From Blastobasis lacticolella (taxonomy: Eukaryota > Arthropoda > Insecta > Lepidoptera > Blastobasidae), in NCBI GenBank assembly GCA_905147135.1, contig LR990060.1:4108001-4172000 (forward strand): a DNA stretch of 64,000 bases, read 5' to 3'. The position numbers were made by a program, and so were the translations under genes. The notes below the pieces were generated by a model. It was given only the letters and a program-made list of their open reading frames with translations. It ran no database searches and was not told the DNA's origin. Shown piece by piece: positions 22,674 to 34,877 of the stretch (within the stretch, counting starts at the first letter, position 1; each line of letters begins with the position of its first letter).

Positions 22674-23195
22674 TTTATCAAACATTTTGCAAAAGCATAT
22701 CCTACAACAATTCGGCTCAAGTTGAGGCAGCTCCTATCCTTTATTCATTTTAAATCAGTCGATAACTTTGTTTGTATGTCAGGAGAGATCGCACGCAAAT
22801 GTTTACTTGCTTTCGGAACGTTTCTTTTCAGTTTCCACCTTAACTTTGGGGCAACTTTTATATTACTTTCCGAAGATTTTCTGTGTAGGGTGATTTTGCG
22901 CAGAGTTTGGTAAGTAAATGTACAGAAAGCCGTTTTTAGATTAAATGTGTCAATGTGTTTTTATTTGGAACGAAATATAGGTTTATTTTTATTTGTCTCT
23001 AAAAAGTAAAGCAACTTAGGGAATTTAAAAAAGATCCAAATCAATAAGTGAGTAAGCAAAACCTAAAAATTTACATATTAATTAACCAAAATCAGGTTGC
23101 TTACTTGTTAATTTCAATAAATCTTAGAATTTCCCAAGTCGCTTCACTTTTTAGACTGTCCACTTTTTAAATTCTTTAAAAGTTCACGTTAACCA

Positions 23196-23280
23196 GCCTG
23201 AACCGCCTGAATGTGCAGGTTTCATCACGATGTTTTTACCGTCACCGTAAGAGCATCGTATTCTACCAATGTACCCAACA
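23196..23280 (-). repeat. SINE-B internal fragment
   Basis: GCCTGAATGTGCAGGTTTCA, CACGATGTTTTTACCGTCAC and CGTAAGAGCATCG match the centre of SINE-B in reverse. Confidence 0.55.
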
Positions 23281-23326
23281 CGGTACGATGCGATAAAATC
23301 ACATGTTATTGATATTATTTGTTGAG

Positions 23327-23680
23327 GAGCGTCGGTGGCCGAGTGGTTAAGGTATCGGACTCACAAGCAAGAGGTACCGGGTTCCATTCCCGCTGCGGCC
23401 ATGTACCAATAATTCTTTTCTGAGTTATGTACATTAGTTGAATTCTAACCAATGCTCTTACGGTGAGGGAAAACATCGTGATGAATCCTGCAAATTCAGG
23501 CAACTGATTTTGTAACCATGATCCAATCTGGTCAGGTTCCCCTGGTAGCAGGGTCACGGAGGTCAGATGGTTGTTGCTCCACTGTAATTACCTGATCGCC
23601 AAATCCTGGATCATGGTCAAGGCGGACCCCGGACCCTCGTCCTCGAGAGCACAACCGGGACATTAACGCTAAGATGATTT
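23327..23680 (+). repeat. SINE-B copy, full length
   Basis: It has the same blocks as the 15198 copy from GAGCGTCGGTGGCCGAGTGG to CATTAACGCTAAGATGATTT. The two copies are close enough to be from one subfamily. Confidence 0.78.
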
Positions 23681-23983
23681 TTTAATACGATTTTATCGCA
23701 CGAAATAGCCGCATAGTATTAAAAACAATCCTGCAAATGACCGCATGTGGCAACTTGTTACATTAAACCGGCATAGTCCGGAAATAATAAAAGAGATTAA
23801 ACGCAATTTGTAAATTCCGAGTCGCGGAACGGATTAAAATTTGCATAAATGCGCTGGAATACTTCGAACGGTTTAAACCGTTTAACGTGCATTCACTTCT
23901 GAATTGGTTTTATTACAACCCTGTCCGGTTTAATATTGGAATGCCTTACCAATACATTACAATATTGCAATAAAAGAGCATCG

Positions 23984-24200
23984 CCGCAGTCCTAATTGGC
24001 AACGGTCGTGCGGCTTTGATCGTACGACGGATGTCGCCCGCCCAATAGGCGCTGTCTTTATTAGCAACTGTCGTACGACGGGCGGTTTTGAGGTCTTCTA
24101 TTGACCTTTGCCAACTATAACAACGCTATAGGAGACTCAAAACCGCCCATCGTACGACCTTGGTCGCACAACCTTCGCACAACCGTTTCCTATTATTACA
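23984..24200. mobile_element. Palindromic MITE, 'gcgctgtcctaattgg' family, rearranged copy
   Basis: CGCAGTCCTAATTGGCAACG, CCAATAGGCGCTGTCTTTAT, GTCGTACGACGGGCGGTTTT, CCGCCCATCGTACGACC. It seems to contain two overlapping copies. Confidence 0.55.
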
Positions 24201-24239
24201 GCCCCTTTGGGGCTAGGAAGAGTAGATGTGTGTATGATA

Positions 24240-24490
24240 GATATTGAATTCGATCTCCAGTGCCGTCGTGTTTGATACATGGTGGCACCTTTTTCTGAGT
24301 TAGAGAAATTTAGTTGTACTCGTACACTAATCCATGATATTACGGTGAGGGAAAACGTAGTGAGGAATTCTGCATATTAAGGCGACTCACGAAGGCAGGT
24401 CACGAAGCCCAGATGGCAGTCACTACTGTAATTGTACCTGATCTCCCAATTCCTGGATCATGGTCCAGCAGACCCTGGGCCTTCGCGAGC
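24240..24490 (+). repeat. SINE-B copy, diverged
   Basis: TTACGGTGAGGGAAAACGTA, CCAGATGGCAGTCACTACTG, CCCAATTCCTGGATCATGGT and GCAGACCCTGGGCC are recognisable. The head is largely decayed. Confidence 0.6.
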
Positions 24491-24494
24491 GAGT

Positions 24495-24760
24495 AATTTA
24501 TTTATTTATTTATTTAAAACTTCATGCACATTACAGTACAATGGCGGACTTAAAGCTACGTAGCTTTTTCTACCAGTCAACCAGAGAACAATTACCAAAA
24601 ATTACAAGGCGGTGCTACAAAAGAAGAGGATAAAATAACATAAAACAGACTAAAAGTAACATTAATTAAATAAGTATATCAAACATTCACAACGTAACCA
24701 AAGAAATTGACGCAATTGACGCTTCCTGAAATACAACGGATATTAACGCCAAGATGATTA
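24495..24760 (-). repeat. LINE 3' tail, 'cttaaagc' family
   Basis: The plus strand reads TTTATTTATTTATTTAAAAC, TTCATGCACATTACAGTACA, ATGGCGGACTTAAAGC. The same blocks occur at 63650 and, more diverged, at 57195-57310 (plus) and 46040-46100 (plus). Confidence 0.6.
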
Positions 24761-24852
24761 ATGCATAATTAACATAACTGTTCTGATTGAAGCTTGAGGA
24801 ACCTTAACTACTTTTACCACCAAACTATATAGAAGCATTAGCTTAGGACGAT

Positions 24853-24893
24853 ACTCCCCCCCCCCGTCCATGTTCCCCCCCTGTCCCCCTTAA
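24853..24893 (+). repeat. C-rich low-complexity tract
   Basis: Two runs of eight or more C plus CTGTCCCCCTT. Confidence 0.6.
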
Positions 24894-25084
24894 TGTGGTA
24901 GCGTCTTTGCAACGATATTATCACATAGCAAACTCGAGATACAGTCACGCGCTTGCATCGAAGAAGACAAAGGCAACTGCATTTGAAAAAACACACGAAT
25001 TTCTGTAATCAAATCAAAATACAAACGCTCGGGTTTTTTACAAACGCTCATGAATGTCAGAAAGTATTATACATTAAAACTACA

Positions 25085-25200
25085 TATATAACTAAATAAA
25101 AATAAAATGCTCAGGCGCCGCGGCATTACCACCACAGGCCATAGAAAAAAGAAAATTAAACTCCGTGACGCTAGCGCCGCCGGTTGTTTTAGTACCTAAA
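25085..25200 (-). repeat. Repeat E copy
   Basis: It is the reverse complement of the 18770 blocks, with the same spacing between GGCCATAG and the CCGGTTG block. Confidence 0.45.
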
Positions 25201-25204
25201 AGAG

Positions 25205-26280
25205 AGGATTTTTTAAATGTGGTGATTATGATGATCAACAGTGAAACTACATATTTTTTCCCTTTTCTACGCTTGATAGAAACTCAAGTCTCTGATTAAA
25301 AACTCCCCATCACTCCGAAATTGGTATACCACCAAGTTCCGCGGAACTTCTTTTCGTTCCAGCTCATTTCTACATCAGAAATGTATTCATCCAAGTTTCC
25401 GTACCGACAGCTGTAAGGATCGCTCGCTCTGAAGAATTTAAATCGCAAATGAGGCAAACGGATACAGTGCTGGAGAATTTACAGAAGACGCCGATAATGT
25501 TTGCCGGAGAGCTGGAACTCCGAGCGGGAGTTATTAGGAAATGAATTGGGAATTATGTCCGTTGAAGACCTATGTAGTTAATTGGAATAATTTGACGGAA
25601 GTGACGGTTTGCCAAATGTGAAAATTTAAATTGCTCAATTCTAGACAATAGCCGCCATTTATGACGTCACGACCACATGAAAAAATTTTGTTTAATACCT
25701 TTTAATCAACAGCTCCATATAGCGCCTCATTTCTGTTCTAAAAATCTACATTGCCTTTTGAATTACTAAGTCATCGACCAGAATCTTAGCCACTTTAAAT
25801 ATTCGATGTAACTAAATATTAGGAGATATTAATAATATAAAGTAATGCACTATGTATAATGGCCGGTCGCGCCCATCTCAACAGATCAACAGATCGTGCA
25901 GCGTCTATTACTTTTTTATTATTTATGACAGAAGAATACGATAGAATTATAAGATATGATGTTTTCTCGTTGAATTTTGAACTATATTTTTTGAGAAACA
26001 TATTATGTTGAAGGTGTAAAACTAAAAATTTTGGTAAGTTGTAAAATCTGTTGCTGAGTTAATAAAATGGGTGGTGATGAATAAATCAGTAGAACAAGTA
26101 AAAGTAATTATTGTTCTTTATTTGACGCTTTCTTTGGAATATTCAGGCAGCATTTTAAAAACGCGAATTAGTTTATTTGAAGGTTTCTCAGTTTCTTATA
26201 AATTCAGAGGTTGGTTTCCATGACCAAAAAACAAATCTGGGGCTTGACTTATAATTCCCTATTTAGACTATTTACACGAC
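25205..26280. other. No feature recognised
   Basis: AT-rich, no repeat shared with the rest of the window, no convincing coding frame. Confidence 0.4.
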
Positions 26281-26282
26281 AT

Positions 26283-26537
26283 TCCCGTGCCGTGTGGCCG
26301 TTTGCCGTGTGGTGCCCGGCAGAGTAGAATAGCACCAACCCCTTACACTCATGGGTGTCGTACTCAAGAGTCTCCATAGTCGAGAAAATGGGCAGCAGCA
26401 TTTTCCATTGTTATATTTAAACACTGCGATCTCCAACCCGCCTGCCAAGCGTGGAGATTATGGCAATAACCTCCCTTTTCGTGGGAGAGGCCCTAAGTCC
26501 TGCAGTGGACTGTTACGGGCTGTGATGATGACACGAC
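26283..26537 (+). repeat. Repeat D copy
   Basis: CCGTGTGGCCG and GGCAGAGTAGAATAGCACCA, then CGATCTCCAACCCGCCTGCC, GTGGGAGAGGCCCTAAGTCC, ending GCTGTGATGATGAC. Confidence 0.65.
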
Positions 26538-26984
26538 ATTCAGTATTATCACAGTAAAAACATGAACTCCATGTACATAGTAAAAACTTGCTGATTGAGC
26601 TCAATTCACATCTCAAGTTCCTAGTGAGAACGCAAACTCACCATCAAGGTAAGGCATGACATTCACATATTAAACATATTATAGCTAGTTATAGTATATT
26701 TGCTAACATAGCATAACTATACACAAGGGACCAACGTTTCGTAAGTATTATCCCTTAGGCAGAAGCTTTTTAATTTTCTTGAATTAATTCTTATTCATTT
26801 TTCAGAGGATGCTTCAGGAGCTTTAGGGTGACCATGATGTGATTTTTTTAGGAATAGAATATTAAAATATTTATGTTATTTATATTTGAATGTGTGTATA
26901 TATTATGTACTATTATGTATTGTGTATGTATTTATATTTCGTTGTACTATAGTAGGTAAGTAAATTTAAGGTGCACGCCATTTG

Positions 26985-27132
26985 CCTCTCGATTTTGCCC
27001 TCTCTCTTCCGTTGGTCGGCTGGAAGATATTTCTTTAGAAATAAGCTGTACCTGTTGGGATTTTTTCTGTATGTCTATTTTGTATGCTATTTATTGTGCA
27101 CAATAAATGTTAAATAAATAAAATAAATAAAT
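26985..27132 (+). repeat. LINE 3' tail, 'tggaagaaatttc' family
   Basis: CTGGAAGATATTTCTTTAGA, AATAAGCTG, TTATTGTGCACAATAAATGT and a TAAATAAAT tail. Same as 56400-56545. Short tails at 1860-1910 and 12190-12235 share GTACAATAAACTG-type ends. Confidence 0.6.
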
Positions 27133-27182
27133 ACAATTTCCAAACAAAATTATATTTATCAGCGTTTCATCTTCCCAGCGTT

Positions 27183-27654
27183 TCAAGTCCCGCAGTAATC
27201 AGTGAAACTACAAACATTTAATTTTAAGTGTATGGCGGCTACATGGCCGGTTATACTATTCGGTCTTCTGTATAACATGGAGCAGCCCTGTCCAATCGAC
27301 AGATCTCTCGCAAAGACTTTAGAGCCTTTGTTACGCTCGATCGCCGCTTCAATATTGGTAGTATTGAAGCGACGTATGTCGCCAGTCAGAGACTTGGAGA
27401 TCCGTCGATTGCCTAAATTGAAAGACATCATCAGGGGATTGCAGAGTCATTCCGCGTCTTCCTTCGATGAGTTTGAGGGTATCGTCAGAGATTTTGTTTG
27501 TTCCGTTTGTACGGCAGGCTTTATAAAACTTAGAACAAACCGTATAGACAGTTTCCACGAACCTATTATTATAGTCGTCCACGTCGACGCACTCTCCTAG
27601 GCACTCGAAGCGATTTTGTAATTCTAGTTGAAAGCTCAGATTATATAGTGTCAA
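27183..27654 (-). pseudogene. Broken RTE-type retrotransposon, linker between endonuclease and RT
   Basis: Two overlapping minus frames make one protein stretch with a frameshift near 27420. The first has KISDDTLKLIEGRRGM and SPDDVFQFRQ. The second has NRRISKSLTGDIRRFNTTNI, EAAIERNKGSKVFARDLSIG. The LI-RR...LN--IR--IR-D-R-YNT--I--AI--N pattern is typical of insect RTE endonuclease-reverse transcriptases between their two catalytic domains. No catalytic motif is present. Confidence 0.7.
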
Positions 27655-27960
27655 TCACATTATATTTGTTACATGGCAGTCTACGAAATTGAAGACTTCT
27701 CTTTCGTCTCGAAGGAAAAGATTCACGAAAAGCTTAGAATTTCACGAATTTGTTCTAACGAGTAACGTAACTCTATCGAGAGATGTGCCAAAAGGTTGAC
27801 TCGCTTATCGAGTCCCGTATTCTGGGTCTGAGACACCGATTAAGGTTCGCTAGCCTGACGGTGTTTTATCGAAATTACTTCGATGAGTGCTTTCAGGAAC
27901 TCCACGAACTTGTCAACAACAACCACACTTTCAAACAGAACGTGTTCAAACACCGCGATG

Positions 27961-28160
27961 AAACGTGACTATGACTTTGTACGGAAAAGTCTCAAACCCC
28001 ACTCAAAGAATGGCCACCCCACCAAGCGGTGGTATCATGACGAAATTATGACGGGGGCGAAACCAACCCCGAGACGGATTACGGCATTATTTTTGTACCC
28101 GCTTTATTTAAATTTATATGCCCAAAGTAACCTCCCTCCAAGGGCTGTACTTTGATGGAA
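27961..28160 (+). pseudogene. Possible LINE C-terminal scrap
   Basis: A plus frame reads GHPTKRWYHDEI, resembling the GRP-KRW-DDI motif near the end of RTE proteins. Nothing else in the frame matches. The call rests on one short motif. Confidence 0.22.
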
Positions 28161-28164
28161 TTTC

Positions 28165-29560
28165 AAACTAGGAGCTAATCTTGTTTTCTGGTTATAGGTA
28201 AGTACTGTCTTTTTTGCCGCCCAAAGTTTGGACAGACATTATTGTGCTGCGGGGTTGGGGTTGAATACTTAATACTTTTTATAACAGCCTTTACTTTACA
28301 AAAAAATCAAGTAGATATAAATCGCGGCGCGTAAGTTGAACCAAAATGGCGGTCGTCCGCGCAGGTATAATTGTGGACATAAGTCTTCGACGGAATGCTC
28401 CGCGGTTGACCGGGAAATAAAAAAATCTTAAACGAAACTCCGTATTAAAAATACATATTTTTTTATAATTAGATCATAGTATTTTACAACATAATATCAA
28501 GGGCCGCGATCTGTAACTATATTGTCTTCGGTTGAGACACGAAGGATGGTCTTTGTGCCCCCTACAAACACCGCTGTCGATGGAGTGTATCCCCCTGCAG
28601 TTCCCCAATTTGTCGATGTGACAAGTACTATCGGAATGCCCTAATATAATGTACCCTGGCCCACCGAGGACCTGATCACCCTTAGTGACGAAGCAATTAC
28701 ATGACCGACTTCGCTTGATTTAAATTTGGAGCTGAATTTGTTTCCCGTGTATTTTTGCTATACGAATAAATAAACCCGAAGGATAAATTTATTTTGGAAT
28801 ACTGTAAAAACGTACTGATATGGACGTTTGAAATTCCTAAGTATTTTTAAGTACTGCCGTAAATTCGGTTTCGCGAGTAAGAAACAGACGATTCTAGATA
28901 TTCTGTGTTTTCTGTTTTACTTTATTGCGATATTGAAATTAAATTTAAAGGTTTACCATCACCAAAATGTTTATTTTTATTATTATGAAAGATGTCATAG
29001 TCTCTGACTATCCCACCTGTGGGACAGAGGCGTGATCTTTATGTATTTATGTGTGAAAGTTGCATTGCGTGGACACAGCACAAAGTAGATGTCCAATTAT
29101 ATCCAAATAATACGCACACAAATCACACAACGCCATCTATTCGTAGACCAGATAAATCTGGTTAACACAGGTTTGTCTACCAGCCGTTTTCTGACAATAC
29201 CCGCACTAATTGTAACAACCTGGAACCATCCGCCTTCAACTGATTTGCATCGATATAGCTTCACAGAGCAGCGAGCAATGCCAAAGATCGTTATAAAAGC
29301 AAGGGAAACATTACAATACAGAGCAGAGACAACTGCTTAGCAATTCCAACAGAGCGCGTTTGTGAGTCAAATGCTTCAGCGTCACAGAGACTGTCTTCAG
29401 ATCTGTTTTTAAAGCTGTGGTAAAAGGTTCAGTGCTGTTTTAAAACTCTGGAGGGAAAAAGTAGGATGATGGCATTGTGGGTTTGTTTGGAGCGTCGGCG
29501 GACTTATGGCTAACGGGTCAGACACGTAGGTAGGCGAGAGGCTTTGGCAGTGGAGTGGCT
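28165..29560. other. No feature recognised except a short tail at 28990-29050
   Basis: The frame at 29089-29340 (83 codons) has no known motif and biased, repeat-like composition. Confidence 0.35.
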
Positions 29561-29569
29561 TTTGCGTCT

Positions 29570-29715
29570 TTGTTGCCAGAGCAACGTGTTATAGAGATGG
29601 GCAACGCATTGGCGATACTCTTGGTGTTGCTAATGTCTATAGGCAGCAGTGACTACTTCCCATCAGGTGGCCCTTGCCTGTTTGCCTATCGTATGTCATA
29701 AAAAAAACCTAGAAA
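29570..29715 (+). repeat. LINE-Q 3' end
   Basis: GGCAACGCATTGGCGATACT, GTGTTGCTAATGTCTATAGG, CCATCAGGTGGCCC, ending ATAAAAAAAA: LINE-Q in plus orientation with its poly(A). Confidence 0.6.
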
Positions 29716-30179
29716 TGTCGGCTGCCGATAAATAATGCAACTAGTTTGGCTTCGACTTAGTTCAGTCTCTGTCACAAATTGATTTTCCCAACGTAAAATA
29801 AGAAAATTTTACGCGTGTGTTTAGGTAGAACTTCCTCTACAAGCACTATGCTTAAAAATATGTGAGTTTCACAATTTCCATACTCAATGTTGCACCCAAA
29901 ACTAAAGCAAAAAAGTTACCAAACTTCCCCGCCGATTTAGCCACGTTTTACTTTAAATTTATAAAAACCAGCGCTTCCCCGCAATCGGCAGACGGAGTTA
30001 TTACTTTTTGAAATTGGAAAACAAATTAAAACTTAATCTCGTTCATAAACACGGAGCGACGACATAGTTTTGTGGAAATTAAAATGGAAAAAAAGAAGTG
30101 GAGAGAGGAAAGTTCCCGGTTCCGAATAGTGATGTGCCGTAATGGGAAGCAATCTTTGCGGTGACGCCTTATAAACACA

Positions 30180-30600
30180 AAATTAATTATAAGTTCTTTT
30201 TTATTTATTACGGCAGAAAAACAGGCAAGCACCCGATGGAAAGTGGTCACCGCCGCCTATGGACGCATCAGAAACGCCAAGGGCTTTACCAATGCGTTCC
30301 CGCCTTTAAGAAAACCTCTAATATACCTCTTAAATGATCCCATGTCATAGTCCAAGGGAAACACTGTGGCTAGGAGCTCCACATCCGAATTGTACGAGCG
30401 AGAAATGTTATTTCGAACCTTCGCGTGAACACCAATAGAGAGTCGTAGAGGGTATCCAGTCCGAGGTTGTGCGATGGCGGAATTGTGCTGTGGGCACCAG
30501 ATCAAAAAGTTCCTCAGAACACTCCCCATTGTACAGCCGGTAGAACATACCCTAGGAGCCAAAGTTCCTTTGGTCACCCAGTGGTTTTAACTTGCTTGTT
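30180..30600 (-). pseudogene. LINE-Q: RT C-terminus plus 3' end
   Basis: Minus frames read CSEELFDLVPTAQFRH and, after a frameshift, RTGYPLRLSIG, VFPLDYDMGSFKRYIRGFLK. LF-L-P-A-F-HR with VFP-DYD-GSFKR is a common C-terminus of Lepidoptera LINE proteins. The last part (GCCGCCTATGGACGCATCAG on plus) is the block that recurs alone at 13003, 14830 and 57710. Confidence 0.7.
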
Positions 30601-30734
30601 AGTATGGGATCGTTAACAAATCATACTACAGTTATTTTTTATAGTTATAATTCACCTGAGTTTCCTTATATTAAAAGTACCTATAGCACGAAATAAACAT
30701 GTTGCCAAGCCAGGTTGAGCTTTTGCCCGCAAAA

Positions 30735-30840
30735 ACCTAGGGTCCACCTCCCTTTTCTCCTTGTCCACTTCACTCAGTCTTCGGCATCTTTAGTCGTCGA
30801 CGTCGACGTCAAGCCATCGCTTCTTGGGCCGGCCTCTCCT
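30735..30840 (-). pseudogene. RTE-F C-terminus fragment
   Basis: Minus strand PKKRWLDVDVDD, then a frame break. On plus it reads CAAGCCATCGCTTCTTGGGC, the same block as at 39400 and 40497. Confidence 0.55.
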
Positions 30841-30849
30841 TCCCGTGCC

Positions 30850-31860
30850 TGCTGGCAGAGGTGGCAAGGCCAGACATTTGTTCCTACGTAGTTTTCCGGT
30901 ATGCGCAAGCCGTGGTCATATGAAGGCGGCACTCTTGTACCTGGACTGCGATATCACGGACGTGCGCGAAATATACAGTTTCTAACAACTTTTAACGAAC
31001 TAATTGCGCTTATTTCATAGTTACATATTCACGAGTAGACATTATCACTTTTTTTTTAATTAGAGTAGCCAGGCACTTAACTCTTCTCTTCTCTTTATAC
31101 GAAGGTAGATTATATTTGTCTTTAAAATAACAAAGAAATAGAATCCTTAATCCTTAATCGTACTTAATCCATGTCCAATTAGAGACATAATTTAATTAAG
31201 CTTTACAAAGATTTGGAGATTATGCAGAGTTATAAAAAAACAGTAAATACCGTCCATCCTCATAATCTTCTACTAAGGACCTTCGATCGTCTATACCTCA
31301 CAACAACACCCAGCATAACAACTATTAGAACTAAAAATATACCCTATTCAATTCTTGTCACTTTTTAAGATGTGCGTATGTAACTGGCGTCATCTTCTGT
31401 TGGAAAACAAGGTACACTTTGGATAATTGAGCAATAGAACATTTGGCGGTGCAGGATAATGGTAGCCGCCAATGTTGGCAAGCGAAGATGGGGAGAAGGT
31501 AGAAAAGGGTAATTACCCACCTGGCCGGGTGTTGTGACCAGGGGACCAAGGGTCCGACAGTTGATCGTCGGAAGTTGTATTATATGCCGTGGAAGTTGGC
31601 ACATTTCTCTAGCGCGATGCAGGACGGTTAGCGCCATCTATATGCAGATGCTTGCCAACCTTGTGTTCGTGTACTCGTAATGTGATTATCGTTGAGTTTC
31701 TCTAGTGGAGCGATAGATGTCGCTACAAACATTAAGCAAAATAACGAAACGGTATTGTATCTAAAACTTATTTTCACTGAATATAGATACGCCGAAGCAC
31801 ATGAAAGAAGCCTTCATCATCATGTGAATGTCGAGGCTATCCAGCTCCTTTCTCCAGTAC
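30850..31860. other. No feature recognised
   Basis: Unique-looking AT-rich sequence between LINE remains and the hairpin at 31865. Confidence 0.35.
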
Positions 31861-31864
31861 GAAG

Positions 31865-31928
31865 TAAAGAGATTGGAAAGTTAGCTACCTTCTTGCCAAT
31901 GAAGGTAGCCAACTTTCCAATCTCTTTA
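31865..31928. repeat. Near-perfect 28-bp hairpin
   Basis: The arms 31865-31892 and 31901-31928 (AAGAGATTGGAAAGTTAGCT / AGCCAACTTTCCAATCTCTT) pair with one mismatch around an 8-base loop. No other copy was seen in the window. Confidence 0.7.
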
Positions 31929-32284
31929 TTACGAAGACGAAAAAGGACAGGCTTTTGTGTTAGTATAGTGAAGATGAGAGTTTCATAGTGCAATAGTGCT
32001 TACCACAAGGGACACGAAAACAATGTGTTTTCTTCTTAATAGAGACAATAAAAACTTTTTAAAGGACATATTCTTTGTGTTCTTCTTACATAGCAAATTA
32101 TATTAAATTTAAATTACTTGTTAGTCATCAGCCTCGGGATACAGCGAGGCAATGCGGCCAGACTTTTGGGAACAATTCTTTCATTTGAAGGAATTATTCC
32201 AAAGGATTTTTTTCCTCTAATCATTATTAGTGTTTCTTTATATTTCTTTTGATTAAACACTAATAACTTACTTATTAGTCTGAT

Positions 32285-32640
32285 GAGAGCACCGGTGGCC
32301 TAGTTGCTACGGGGCCTGACTCGTAAGCGAAAGGACCCGGGTTCGAATCCCACTGCGGCCATGTACCTACCAATGGTTCTTTTCTGAGCTATGTACATCA
32401 AACTGATGCTCTTACGGTGAGGAAAAACATCGTGATAAAACCTGCATATTCAGATGACTGAAAATGTAACCATGGTCGAATCTGGTCAGGTTCCTCTGGT
32501 AGCAGGGTCACGGAGGTCAGATGGCAGTCGCTCCACTGTAATTACCTGATCTGCCAAATTCTGGATCATGGTCAAGGTGGACCCCGGGCCCTCGTATGTG
32601 AGAGCAAAACCGGGAATTAACGAAAAGATGATTATGATTA
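32285..32640 (+). repeat. SINE-B copy, full length
   Basis: GAGCACCGGTGGCCTAGTTG opens the head, with GGGTTCGAATCCCACTGCGG. The body and the 3' end (CGGGAATTAACGAAAAGATG, then ATTATGATTA) are complete. Confidence 0.76.
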
Positions 32641-33054
32641 ACTTACTTATTAGTCTGTAGCCTACATTGTAATTTTAATGTTCTACCTTTTAGATAGATA
32701 ACCTACTAGGAAAAAAAAACTAAGATATAAATCGTACTATTGAACAAATTCAGTCGGATCTCATCTCAGTTATAGTTCGTGAGCTAGTTCAAAGAGTGGC
32801 ACTAATCACATCACTATGAGGAGCGTGGAACCGAGTCAGTGTGCTGGAATTGAGTTAAATTCACGAGCTACTTCAAAGCCTGCAGTCCCAGCTATAAAAT
32901 TTTTCTCTGGAAAAAACATTATACAGCAGAAAGCTTATGTGAGGTTTGTGTCAACGTTTTAAAAACTGATTGATACTTGTGTACCCTATCGTATTCGCAG
33001 CTGAGCTTGCTTTTAGTACCTATACATATTATTTATATATTTGTTTAAACTTTT

Positions 33055-33165
33055 TATGGGGTCGGCAACGCATGGGTGATGGCCCTGGTATTTCAAACGT
33101 ACATAGGCTACGGCATCTGGCGGGCCGTAAGCTTATTTGCCACCTTAGTAGTATAAAAAAAATAG
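33055..33165 (+). repeat. LINE-Q-like 3' end
   Basis: GGTCGGCAACGCATGGGTGA, GGCGGGCCGTAAGCTTATTT, CCACCTTAGTAGTATAAAAA. It belongs to the same subfamily as the 21310 copy. Confidence 0.55.
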
Positions 33166-33169
33166 TACA

Positions 33170-34065
33170 TTTCTACCGTTTTAGTTAACTTCTACCAGTT
33201 AACCGAGAGTCTAAGCTTGAGAAAGGAAAATGCTGCTGTCACTTTTCTGGTCGACGGAAATATGACAGTGTTGTATTGTATTCTTTGTCGGAAAGCAAAA
33301 CTCTAAGAGATTAGTAAACTACACAAATCAAAAGTGTCCAGGGATGAAATACATTTTTGCTACTGAAAATTGTTTTATTTTTTGGACAGGAAAATCGCTT
33401 ACTCATTTTTCTTTTAGATATTTCTTTTGGGCTTTACCTTTAGGTATTAGACAAATAAAATATCTACTGTTTACTCGTGGTTAACCCTTCCTTACTAGAC
33501 GCAAAAAAGAACGTCGCCACATCAACAGATTGAAAAATTACAGGCCATTAAATTTTCAATAATGGAATGCTCACCGAAAAAGAAGCAAAACAAATCGAGC
33601 GACTCGATTCGAGGCGAGTAATCGGTTGCAATCGAGTCAGCGTCGCCAAATCGAGTTACTCCGGCCCGCCGACTCCGCAACTTTGCTTGTCGGTGTTTTT
33701 TTTTATTTCTATCTACTTTTTCCAGCCATTCCTTTAACAACTGCCGATCCAGGGACAAAGTTTTAAACATGAGCGTTAGGTTCGAAATTCGATTTTTGTT
33801 TACGATTCGATAGTTTCTGTAGTGGTGGTTTCATTAAGTCTGTTACAAAGAGATTTTTGTACATAAAGCTCTTTGGTGTGTTGAGGAGACGTCGTAATAT
33901 TTTTCGAGTTTTTTATTTATTTATTCTATGCTAGCGTTAAAATCGTGTTTCTGCCAAGGTCCGTGCTCGTTACTCTTCTTCCATGCTTCTTCCTCCAATA
34001 CTGCTGATTGCCTTAGTTGCCAATGCCTAATTTAAAAAAAAGACTTCCTCCAATCTCCCGATCTT
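33170..34065. other. No feature recognised; contains a short CG-rich island
   Basis: 33595-33700 is rich in CGA/TCG (CGAGTAATCGGTTGCAATCG). An 82-codon minus frame there (33770-33522) has no recognisable domain. Confidence 0.35.
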
Positions 34066-34068
34066 CAG

Positions 34069-34428
34069 CATCATCATCATCTTGGCGTAATGTCCCGGTT
34101 GTACTCTCGCGCACGAGGGCCCAGGGTCCGCCTTGACCATGATCCAGGATTTTGCAGGTCAGGTAATTACAGTGGAGCGACTGCCATCTGACCTCCATGA
34201 CCTTGCTACCAAGGGAACCTGACCAGATTGGATTATGGTTACACATCCAGTCGCCTGAATGTGCAGGTTTCATCACGATGTTTTCCCTCACCGTAAGAGC
34301 ATCGTTTAGTATTCAACTAATGTACATAACTCAGAAAACAGTCATTGGTACATGGCCGGAGCGGGATTCGAACCCGGGACCTCTGGCTTACGAGTCGGAT
34401 ATTTCAACCGCTCAGCCACCGATGCTCT
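34069..34428 (-). repeat. SINE-B copy, full length, with CAT/ATG tail
   Basis: The plus strand begins with the tail CATCATCATCATCTTGGCGT and ends with GGATTCGAACCCGGGACC and CTCAGCCACCGATGCTC. On its own strand the 3' end therefore reads ACGCCAAGATGATGATGATG. It lies 450 bases beyond the JHEH-like stop codon. Confidence 0.78.
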
Positions 34429-34847
34429 CACTGCCTATCTTCAGCATCATCGTGTCTCTCCCATACGACTCGTATCGTTGCAGCATTTAACTTTTGGAAA
34501 TACAATTTTAATTGGCTTCGACATTATTTACTATACTTACCGTCGTATTTAATGCTGATATGACTATTAGATAAAATTTTGTTATCGTTTTATTTATAAC
34601 AGGTATCTTTGTATGAGATAATAATTAGGATCCATCCATCCATCCATATATCAATGTTGCAAAATTTTTACTTTCAAATATTTTCGTCACTTGACGTGGG
34701 ATTAATTCGTATGGACGTAAATCTAATTAATAAGCAAATTTTTTTTATTGAAAATTAAGGTTCAATAATAAAGGAGATAATAGGGAAATTATACCCGGGA
34801 AAACAACAGAAAGTCATTATCGTTCTCGAACTCAGTTGGTTTTACTT

Positions 34848-34853
34848 TTTATT
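34848..34853 (-). terminator. Candidate polyadenylation signal of the JHEH-like gene
   Basis: An AATAAA on the minus strand lies 25 bases past the stop codon. A second one is at 34749-34744. Either could direct 3' end formation; the choice is not visible in the sequence. Confidence 0.4.
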
Positions 34854-34877
34854 TGACATTGAAACAAAGTGCAAAAA

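Noticed and set aside
27202..27600. Plus-strand open frame of 132 codons
   Set aside because: It is antisense to the RTE remains on the minus strand, whose motifs are recognisable.
33522..33770. 82-codon minus frame rich in Arg/Lys
   Set aside because: Starts and stops without splice context and shows no family motif; the CG-rich stretch inflates the frame.
34013..34563. Several open frames of 66-97 codons on both strands
   Set aside because: They lie within or read out of the full-length SINE-B copy at 34069-34428.
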